Origin: Aquariibacter albus
GTDB lineage: Bacteria; Pseudomonadota; Gammaproteobacteria; Burkholderiales; Burkholderiaceae_C
DNA: 64,000 bases
Direction: 5' to 3'
Assembly (NCBI RefSeq): GCF_014145335.1
Contig: NZ_JACIVI010000001.1
Span: 1,364,001-1,428,000 of the forward strand
Of the stretch, positions 58,040 to 64,000 are shown in pieces. How positions within the stretch are numbered: the stretch's first letter is position 1; the number at the start of each line of letters is the position of its first letter. The notes beneath the pieces are model-generated. The model did no database searches. It saw nothing but the letters and a program-made list of their open reading frames with translations, and was not told where the DNA came from. A program made the position numbers and the translations under genes.

Positions 58040-58879
58040 TCAGCCCCGTGCGCCGGAGAGGTAGGCCGCCGTCAGCGCATGCTCGGGCGCGTCGAACAGG
58101 TGGCTGCCCTGCTCGACCAGCTGGCCGACCTGGCCCTGCAGCCAGAAGAAGGCGGCGTAGTTCGCGATGCGGCGCGCCTGGGCCAGGTTGTGGGTGACGA
58201 TCACCACGGTGTAGCGGCCGCGCAGGCGGACGATGAGATCCTCCACCACGGCCGAGGCCAGGGGGTCGAGCGCACTGCAGGGCTCGTCCATCAGCAGCAC
58301 CTCGGGCCGCAGCACCAGGGCGCGGGCCACGCACAGGCGCTGCTGCTGGCCGCCGGACAGGCCCAGGGCCGGCGCGTCCAGGCGCCCGGCCACCTCGTCC
58401 CAGAGGCCGACATCGCGCAGCGCGGTCTCGATGCGGGCCTCGCGCTCGCTGCGCGCGGCCACGCCGTGCTCGCGCAGCGGCAGGTCGAGGTTGCGGCGGA
58501 TCGAGAGCGGAAAGGGATTGGGCCGCTGGAAGACCATGCCGATGCGGCGGCGCAGGGCCAGCAGGTCCAGCGCGGGGTCGAGCAGGTCCAGGCCGTCGAA
58601 GCGCAGCCGGCCGCTGACGCGGGCGCCGGGGCTCAGCTCGCTCATGCGGTTGATCGTGCTCAGGAAGCTGGTCTTGCCGCAGCCCGAGGGGCCGATCAGG
58701 GCGGTGATGCAGCCGCGCGGGATGTCCAGGCTGACGCCGGCCAGCACGGTGCGCGGGCCGTAGGCGACGGCCAGCTCGCGCACCTCGATCAGGGTCTCGG
58801 GCCGGCAGCAGGGCCGGCCCAGCTGGACCTGGCCGAGGGTGTGGGGCGGCGCGGGCATCTCGGCAGGCAGGGCAGACAT
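58040..58879 (-). CDS. pstB: PstB, phosphate ABC transporter ATPase
   Basis: 279 residues; Walker A ALIGPSGCGKTSFLSTINRM, GMVFQRPNPFPLSIRRNL (PstB hallmark), signature GLSGGQQQRLCVARAL and Walker B VLLMDEPCSALDP. The last gene of pstSCAB; no phoU follows, as the convergent gene is gluQ. It drives high-affinity phosphate import. Confidence 0.95.
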   Translation of the reverse strand: MSALPAEMPAPPHTLGQVQLGRPCCRPETLIEVRELAVAYGPRTVLAGVSLDIPRGCITALIGPSGCGKTSFLSTINRMSELSPGARVSGRLRFDGLDLLDPALDLLALRRRIGMVFQRPNPFPLSIRRNLDLPLREHGVAARSEREARIETALRDVGLWDEVAGRLDAPALGLSGGQQQRLCVARALVLRPEVLLMDEPCSALDPLASAVVEDLIVRLRGRYTVVIVTHNLAQARRIANYAAFFWLQGQVGQLVEQGSHLFDAPEHALTAAYLSGARG

Positions 58880-58888
58880 GGCAGGCGC

Positions 58889-59761
58889 TCAGGCAGGGCC
58901 CAGTCGGCGCCGGACCCAGCGGTCCGAAACGCGCAGGGCCGCGAGGTTGAGGACGAGGATGAGCGCGACCAGCACCAGCGCGCTGGCCTGGGCGGCGCGG
59001 TCACCGCCGCTCACGTTCATGGACAGCTCGTAGATGTGCACGGCCAGCGAGCGGCCCGAGTCGAGCAGCGAAGCGGGCATGCGGTCGGCATAGCCGCTGG
59101 TGAAGAGCAGCGCGGCGGTCTCGGCCGTGGCGCGGCCCAGGCCCAGCATCACGCCGGCCAGCAGGGCCGGCGCGGCCGCCGGCAGCAGCACATGGCGCAG
59201 CGCGGTGCTGCGGCGCAGGCCCAGGGCGGCGGCGCCGCGACGCCAGTCGGGGTCGACGGCCTGCAGGCCGGCCTCGGCGCTGCGGATCAGCAGGGGCAGG
59301 ATCATGCAGGCCAGGGTCAGGCCGCCGGCCAGCAGCGAATAGCCCAGCCAGGGCCCGAACAGGGCATGGCCGGCCAGGCCGAAGACGATGGAGGGCACGC
59401 CGGCCAGCACGTCCAGGCTGAGCCGCAGCGCCCGCGCGGCCGGGCCGCCGAGCCGTGTGAACTCGACCAGCCAGACCGCCGTGGCCAGGCCCAGCGGCAG
59501 GGCCACGGCCAGCGCGATCAGCACCAGGGCCAGGGTCGAGACCAGGATGGGCGCGATGCCACCGGCCCGGCCCGAGGCGCGCGGTTCGCTGAGCAGGAAG
59601 TCCCAGGAGAGGTGGCCCAGGCCCTGCACCGTCAGGTCCAGCAGCAGGGCCAGCAGGGCGGCGAGCAGGGTCCAGGCGGCGGCGCGGATGCCGAGATCGA
59701 ACAGGCCGTCCTTGAGCCGGGCGCGGCGGGTGGCGCGGGGACGGGCGATGGCGGCAGGCAT
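58889..59761 (-). CDS. pstA: PstA, phosphate ABC transporter permease
   Basis: 290 residues, six membrane segments of the BPD permease type. The coupling loop EAGLQAVDPDWRRGAAALGLRRSTALRHVLLPAAAPALLAGVMLGLGRATAETAALLFTSG is a clear PstA signature. 21 bases downstream of pstC, nine upstream of pstB. Confidence 0.94.
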   Translation of the reverse strand: MPAAIARPRATRRARLKDGLFDLGIRAAAWTLLAALLALLLDLTVQGLGHLSWDFLLSEPRASGRAGGIAPILVSTLALVLIALAVALPLGLATAVWLVEFTRLGGPAARALRLSLDVLAGVPSIVFGLAGHALFGPWLGYSLLAGGLTLACMILPLLIRSAEAGLQAVDPDWRRGAAALGLRRSTALRHVLLPAAAPALLAGVMLGLGRATAETAALLFTSGYADRMPASLLDSGRSLAVHIYELSMNVSGGDRAAQASALVLVALILVLNLAALRVSDRWVRRRLGPA

Positions 59762-59782
59762 GGCGACTTCGTCCCCGCCGTC

Positions 59783-60706
59783 TCAGCTCAAGGGCCGCAG
59801 TGCGGCGGGGGCATCCGCCCCCGGCAAGGTCTGCACGCGGCCGGCGCGCAGACCGCGGCCGGCCAGCAGGCCCAGGCCGGCCAGCAGCAGCACCAGGGCC
59901 GTCAGCAGCAGGCCGGCGGCATAGAGGCTGGCGCGGTGCAGGCCCTCGGCATAGGCCATCTCCAGCGCGATGTTGGCGGTCAGCACCCGCAGCGGATCGA
60001 ACAGGCCGGTGGGCCAGGCCACGACATTGCCGGCGACCATCAGCACGGCCAGGGTCTCGCCCAGGGCGCGGGCCAGGGCCAGCAGCAGGGCGGCCCACAG
60101 GCCGGACCGGGCCGCCGGCAGGGCCACGCCCAGCACGATGGCGCGGCGGCTCAGGCCCAGGGCGGCGGCGCCTTGCAGCACCGACCGGGGCACCTGGGCC
60201 AGCGCGGCGCGGGCCAGCAGGGCCACGGTCGGCACGATCATCAGGGCCAGCACCAGCATGGCGGCCAGCAGGCTGGCGCCGGGCGGCTGCCAGCGGCCGA
60301 TCAGCGGCACCAGCACGGTCAGGCCCCAGAGGCCGAAGACCACCGAGGGGATGCCGGCCAGCAGGCCGATCCCCAGGCGCAGCAGCTGGGCCGTGCGCGG
60401 GCCGGCCAGGAACTGGTCATGGATCGCGCAGGCCAGGCCGAAGGGCGCGGCCAGCAGCAGGGCGCCGCCGGCCGCGGCGGCGCTGGCGGCGATCATGGGC
60501 GAGATGTCGAAGCGCCCCTCCAGCGGATACCAGCCGCCCGGCCCGCCGCCCAGGCCCAGCAGACCGCCCAGGCCGGGCGCCTGCGGCCCGGCCAGCACCG
60601 GCCCCGCCTGGACCAGCAGGTGGGCGACGATGCCGATCAGCAGCACGCCGCTGAGCAGGGCCAGCGCGCCCAGCGCCCGGCCCAGGCCGCGCTCAGAGCG
60701 GGACAA
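59783..60706 (-). CDS. pstC: PstC, phosphate ABC transporter permease
   Basis: 307 residues; six membrane segments and the typical loop LAQVPRSVLQGAAALGLSRRAIVLGVALPAARSGLWAALLLALARALGETLAVLMVAGN. It pairs with PstA. The best start is TTG at 60706 (LSRSERGLGRAL), overlapping the end of pstS; an ATG at 60751 would add 15 residues read from the other frame of pstS. The overlap suggests coupled translation. Confidence 0.9.
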   Translation of the reverse strand: MSRSERGLGRALGALALLSGVLLIGIVAHLLVQAGPVLAGPQAPGLGGLLGLGGGPGGWYPLEGRFDISPMIAASAAAAGGALLLAAPFGLACAIHDQFLAGPRTAQLLRLGIGLLAGIPSVVFGLWGLTVLVPLIGRWQPPGASLLAAMLVLALMIVPTVALLARAALAQVPRSVLQGAAALGLSRRAIVLGVALPAARSGLWAALLLALARALGETLAVLMVAGNVVAWPTGLFDPLRVLTANIALEMAYAEGLHRASLYAAGLLLTALVLLLAGLGLLAGRGLRAGRVQTLPGADAPAALRPLS

Positions 60707-61517
60707 AGAACTGCTCCCGCACCAGGTCGTGCACGGCGGGCGAGCGGGCATAGGCCAGGAAGCGCGCGGCCAGGCCGGTGGGGGCCTGGGCGCTGACGAG
60801 GTTCAGCGGCCGGCTGATCGGGAAGCGACCGCGCTGCACCTCGGCCACGGTGGCCGGCACGCCGTCCATGGGCAGCAGGCGGATGGGCGTGCCCAGGCCG
60901 GCCTCGAATTCGGCGCTGCCGATCGAGACGTAGCCGATCGCGCCCGGATTGCCCGCCACCGTCTTGAGGCCCTGGGCGTTGTCGCCGATCACCACCTGCG
61001 GCTTGACCGCGCTGTTGACCAGGCCGAAGTGCTGCAGGAAGAGTTCCTGCGTCGAGCGGCCCTCGGCCTTGTGGACCACGCTGATCGGCCGGACCGGGCC
61101 GCCCACCGCCGCCCAGTCGCGCACCTGCCCGGTGTAGATGGCCTGCACCTGGGCCGCGCTCAGCGCCGCCACCGGATTGCTGCGGTGGACGATGAGCCCG
61201 ATGCCGTCGCGCGCCAGGGGGTAGGCCAGCAGCGCGGCCTCCTCGGGCTTGAGCGCGCGCGAGACCATGCCGAAGGCGACCCGGCCCTGGCGGGCATCGG
61301 ACAGGCCGCGGCTGGAGCCGCCGGTCTGCACCTCGATGCGCACGCCGGGGTTCAGGGACTCGAAGCGCTTGGCGATCTCCAGCACCAGGGGGGCGACGGT
61401 GCTGGAGCCGCTCAGCAGCAGGCGGTCCTCGGCCTGCGCGCGCAGGCCGGCCGGGCGGCCGGCGAGCAGGGGCGCCAGAAGGCCTGCGGCCAGCAGGCGA
61501 CGGCGCGAAGGCAGCAT
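60693..61517 (-). CDS. pstS: PstS, phosphate-binding protein
   Basis: 274 residues. An export signal with an RRR motif (MLPSRRRLLAAGLLAPLLAGR...LRAQA) leads into the phosphate-binding fold: LLLSGSSTVAPLVLEIAKRFESLNPGVRIEVQTGGSSRGLSDARQGRVAFG (GSSTV and GGSSRG phosphate loops). The RRR could direct it through Tat. It begins pstSCAB and follows the ArsM-like gene by 10 bases. The arsenic-linked position raises the question of arsenate discrimination. Confidence 0.94.
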   Translation of the reverse strand: MLPSRRRLLAAGLLAPLLAGRPAGLRAQAEDRLLLSGSSTVAPLVLEIAKRFESLNPGVRIEVQTGGSSRGLSDARQGRVAFGMVSRALKPEEAALLAYPLARDGIGLIVHRSNPVAALSAAQVQAIYTGQVRDWAAVGGPVRPISVVHKAEGRSTQELFLQHFGLVNSAVKPQVVIGDNAQGLKTVAGNPGAIGYVSIGSAEFEAGLGTPIRLLPMDGVPATVAEVQRGRFPISRPLNLVSAQAPTGLAARFLAYARSPAVHDLVREQFFVPL

Positions 61518-61527
61518 CGCACGCCCC

Positions 61528-62586
61528 TCAGCAGCAGGCCCCGGCGGCGCCGGAGCCGGCTGCCGCGGGGTCGAAGGGCATGCTGCTGCCGCAGCCCTCG
61601 AAGAGGCCGAAATGGCGCGAGAAGTCGCCGATGAAGTCAAAGTGCGGCGCGAAGCGGGTCCCGCGCAGCATGTGCCAGGTGTTGCCGCAGACCGGGAAGA
61701 CGCGGCCGGTGGCCAGGTCGTGGTGCTTGTCGAGCACGAAGCGCTGCGGATGCTCGGGCACGGTGCCGCGGTAGACCACGGCCTGGCCGTAGTCCTCGCA
61801 GGCACTCTCCAGCGCCTCCAGCTTGAAGAGGCGGTAGGTGGCCGAGAAGAAGCGCAGCGGCGCGGCGCGGGCGGCCAGGGCCGGGTCGGTGATGTCCAGC
61901 GGACGGTCCTCGACCAGGCGCGGGTCGGCAAAGCCATGGCGCTGGGCCAGGCGCAGGAAGTCGTTCCAGTACAGCGCGCCGCCCAGGCATTCCCCATAGA
62001 GCACGGCATCGTTGCGCACGGCCTCGGGCACGCGGCGGTCGGCGTAGACGTCGGAGAAGTAGAACTCGCCGCCCGGCTTGAGCAGGCGCTGCACGCCGGC
62101 GAGCACGGCATCCTTGTCCGGCGAGAGGTTGACGACGCAGTTGGAGACGATGACGTCGAAGCTGCCCGGGGCGAGGTCGAGCTCGTCGAGGCGCTCGATG
62201 TAGCCCTGCACGAAGCGGACGTTGTCGTAGCCGAAGAGCGCGGCATGGTGGGCGCGGTGGCGCTCGGCCACGGCGAGCTGCTCGTCGGTCATGTCGACAC
62301 CGACCACCTCGCCGCGCGGGCCGACGAGCTGGGCCAGGGCATAGACATCGCGGCCGGCACCGCAGCCCAGGTCGAGCACGCGGCAGCCCTCCAGCAGCGG
62401 CGGGCAGACCAGGCCGCAGCCGTAGTAGCGGTCCAGCACCTCGGGGTGGATGCGGGCCAGCAGGGGCCGCAGCCAGATCGGCACCGCGCTGGCATCGCAG
62501 CAGGCGCTGGTCTTGAGATCGGCCGTGCCCTGGAGCTGGCGGCCGTAGTAGTCCTTGACCTGGTCTTTGACGTGTTCCTGCTGCAT
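61528..62586 (-). CDS. arsM: ArsM-like arsenite methyltransferase family protein
   Basis: 352 residues. SAM-binding LDLGCGAGRDVYALAQLVGPRGEVVGVDMT, then the arsenite methyltransferase pattern: TSACCDASAVP, VIVSNCVVNLSPDKDAVLAGVQRLLKPGGEFYFSDVYADRR and YGECLGGALYWNDF. The cysteines in ACC, SNC and GEC are positioned like the As(III) ligands of ArsM. It ends in a Cys pair (AAGACC). It may methylate arsenite; a different methyl acceptor is possible. It lies directly upstream of pstSCAB, with no arsR or arsB nearby. Confidence 0.82.
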   Translation of the reverse strand: MQQEHVKDQVKDYYGRQLQGTADLKTSACCDASAVPIWLRPLLARIHPEVLDRYYGCGLVCPPLLEGCRVLDLGCGAGRDVYALAQLVGPRGEVVGVDMTDEQLAVAERHRAHHAALFGYDNVRFVQGYIERLDELDLAPGSFDVIVSNCVVNLSPDKDAVLAGVQRLLKPGGEFYFSDVYADRRVPEAVRNDAVLYGECLGGALYWNDFLRLAQRHGFADPRLVEDRPLDITDPALAARAAPLRFFSATYRLFKLEALESACEDYGQAVVYRGTVPEHPQRFVLDKHHDLATGRVFPVCGNTWHMLRGTRFAPHFDFIGDFSRHFGLFEGCGSSMPFDPAAAGSGAAGACC

Positions 62587-62677
62587 GGTGGCTGGGGGGC
62601 GAAGGGGTGGACGGGAGTCGAGCAAGCCGGCGCGGACACCGCGTGACGGCCCAGGGTCGGCCGGGCCCGCGCAATCC

Positions 62678-63259
62678 TTACAGGGCCAGCAGATGCTGTC
62701 GGTAGTAGGCCAGCTCGTCGATGGATTCGTGGATGTCGGCCAGTGCGGTGTGGGCCTGCTGCTTCCTGAAGCCTTGGAGGATGGCGGGCTTCCAGCGCTT
62801 GGCCAGCTCCTTGAGCGTGGACACGTCGAGGTTGCGGTAGTGGAAGAAGGCTTCCAGCTTCGGCATGTCCTTGGCCAGGAAGCGGCGGTCCTGGCAGATC
62901 GAGTTGCCGCACATGGGCGAGCCGCGCTCGCCGATGTAGGCCTTGAGGAAGGCGATCACGGCGGCCTCGGCCTGGGCCTCGTCGACGGTGGACGCCCGCA
63001 CGCGGTCGATCAGGCCGCTCTTGCCGTGGGTGCCCTTGTTCCAGGCGTCCATGCCGTCGAGCACGGCGTCGCTCTGGTGGATCGCGAAGACCGGGCCTTC
63101 CACGCGCACGGTGAGCTGCGCGTCGGTGACGACGACGGCGATCTCCAGGATGCGGTCGTTCACCGTGTCGAGGCCGCTCATCTCCAGGTCGATCCAGATC
63201 AGGTTGTCGGCCTGCTTCGGCAGGCTGGGCAGGGCGGGGAGGTCGGTCGGGAGGCTCAT
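62678..63259 (-). CDS. orn: Oligoribonuclease Orn
   Basis: 193 residues, DEDDh exonuclease that degrades short oligoribonucleotides and pGp[27 protein letters not shown] (first Asp-Glu), [37 protein letters not shown] (His and last Asp). Complete. Divergent from the M48 peptidase gene across 101 bases. Confidence 0.97.
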   Translation of the reverse strand: MSLPTDLPALPSLPKQADNLIWIDLEMSGLDTVNDRILEIAVVVTDAQLTVRVEGPVFAIHQSDAVLDGMDAWNKGTHGKSGLIDRVRASTVDEAQAEAAVIAFLKAYIGERGSPMCGNSICQDRRFLAKDMPKLEAFFHYRNLDVSTLKELAKRWKPAILQGFRKQQAHTALADIHESIDELAYYRQHLLAL

Positions 63260-63348
63260 CGGCAGGACGGGAAGACGGGACGTTTTACGGGTGGGCGCGA
63301 CGGGTGGATGCGGCGCCGCGCGAGCTCGGGGCATTGTGGGCCAGCCCT

Positions 63349-63354
63349 TAAACT
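63349..63354 (+). promoter_or_regulatory. Candidate -10 element very close to the M48 peptidase start
   Basis: TAAACT in context CCTTAAACTGG ends only 6 bases before the ATG at 63361, placing transcription start on or next to the start codon, which would give a leaderless message. Confidence 0.4.
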
Positions 63355-63360
63355 GGATCG

Positions 63361-64000
63361 ATGCATCCCCTGGCCTTCACCGCCCTCTTCGCCACCTTCC
63401 TGCTGGCCTCGCTGGCGCTCAAGCTCTGGCTGGCGACGCGGCAGATGCGGCATGTGGCCCGCCACCGCGGCCAGGTGCCGGCGGCCTTCCAGGGCGTGAT
63501 CAGCCTGGCCACCCACCAGCGGGCGGCCGACTACACCCTGGCCAAGGGTCGCTTCGGCCTGGTGCAGATCGCCTGGTCCACGCTGCTGCTGCTGGGCTGG
63601 ACCCTGCTCGGCGGCCTGGAGGTGCTCAACCAGTTCCTCGCGATCCAGGTCGGCGATGCGCTCGGTCCGGTCGCCCACCAACTGCTGCTGCTGGCCGCCT
63701 TCGCCCTGCTGAGCGCGCTGCTGGAGGCGCCGCTCGATGCCTGGCACACCTTCCGGCTGGAACAGGCCCATGGCTTCAACCGCATGAGCCTCGGCCTGTG
63801 GCTGGGCGACCAGCTCAAGGGCCTGGCGGTCGGTGCGGTCTTCGGCGGCGCGATCGCCGCCCTCATCCTCTGGCTGATGGGCGCGGCCGGCCCGGCCTGG
63901 TGGCTGTGGGCCTGGGGCGCCTGGATGGGCTTCAACCTGCTGATCCTGGTGCTCTACCCGGGCGTGATCGCGCCACTCTTCAATCGCTTCGAGCCGCTGC
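63361..64000 (+). CDS. M48 family zinc metallopeptidase (Ste24/CAAX-type), N-terminal part
   Basis: Partial at the right edge: 213 residues visible, all from the N-terminal membrane half. Membrane segments: [100 protein letters not shown]. The [14 protein letters not shown] and [15 protein letters not shown] patterns are those of bacterial Ste24-like peptidases; the HExxH site lies beyond the window. It probably processes or degrades inner-membrane proteins. Confidence 0.9.
   Translation, partial: MHPLAFTALFATFLLASLALKLWLATRQMRHVARHRGQVPAAFQGVISLATHQRAADYTLAKGRFGLVQIAWSTLLLLGWTLLGGLEVLNQFLAIQVGDALGPVAHQLLLLAAFALLSALLEAPLDAWHTFRLEQAHGFNRMSLGLWLGDQLKGLAVGAVFGGAIAALILWLMGAAGPAWWLWAWGAWMGFNLLILVLYPGVIAPLFNRFEPL

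Noticed and set aside
1..64000. CRISPR arrays, insertion sequences, prophage or integrative elements
   Set aside because: No repeat-spacer structure, transposase, integrase or att-like duplication at the two tRNA genes was seen.

Overview
The window is a GC-rich (roughly 70 percent G+C by eye), densely packed chromosomal segment. It looks like a methylotrophic or alcohol-oxidising betaproteobacterium of the order Burkholderiales (Rubrivivax/Methylibium/Ideonella-like). The evidence is the gene content: periplasmic PQQ-dependent alcohol oxidation, the tetrahydromethanopterin (H4MPT)/methanofuran formaldehyde branch, Bug-type binding proteins, pirin/LysR and Burkholderiales-style housekeeping genes. 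No rRNA, CRISPR array, insertion sequence or prophage is visible; the species cannot be named from the sequence alone.

Layout. 1-9 kb is mostly housekeeping: the 3' end of fabI, a DXD glycosyltransferase, a basic amino acid decarboxylase, an NfeD/SPFH pair, a DUF2237 protein, tRNA-Ser(GGA), a transglutaminase-like protein, tRNA-Thr(CGT) and coaBC. A 76-bp tandem repeat follows at 9.0-9.2 kb. 9.2-13.5 kb (minus strand) is a tungsten-type aldehyde:ferredoxin oxidoreductase operon (ferredoxin, catalytic subunit, FAD subunit, MoaD-like sulfur carrier). 13.7-15.1 kb encodes a MoxJ/XoxJ-like periplasmic protein and a cytochrome c, divergent from an AcoR-type sigma-54 activator. 17.7-18.8 kb is a prolyl-aminopeptidase-like hydrolase.

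19-30 kb is one long plus-strand run: pqqBCDE (without pqqA), then an ABC system of the PQQ-dehydrogenase type (ATPase, beta-propeller, binding protein, ABC-2 permease), then a four-gene block (MotA/ExbB-like channel, ExbD-like protein with a YfaP-like domain, membrane protein, lipoprotein), ending in a Bug-type binding protein. 30-37 kb holds two NarL-type two-component systems flanking a TonB-dependent receptor. 37-40.7 kb holds a candidate small RNA, an ExaA-type quinoprotein alcohol dehydrogenase, an exported pentapeptide-repeat protein and a second cytochrome c.

40.7-53 kb is the C1 cofactor and formyl-transfer region: mfnE, mfnF and mfnD homologues (methanofuran-like cofactor), a HisA-like protein, fhcBADC, a divergent Fae homologue, a PabB-PabC fusion and an HAD phosphatase. 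53-56 kb is a LysR-pirin-flavodoxin-FMN reductase stress cluster. 57-64 kb has gluQ, pstSCAB, an ArsM-like methyltransferase, orn and the start of an M48 peptidase.

Inferred logic: alcohols are oxidised in the periplasm by the ExaA-type enzyme, with electrons passing to one of the two cytochromes. PQQ is made by PqqBCDE from a precursor encoded elsewhere. The resulting aldehydes go either to the tungsten oxidoreductase (acetaldehyde and similar) or, for formaldehyde, to the Fae/H4MPT/Fhc branch. The ABC, MotA/ExbB-like and TonB-receptor genes probably serve uptake or envelope functions linked to this metabolism. All gene calls rest on reading motifs and family resemblance; no database search was run.
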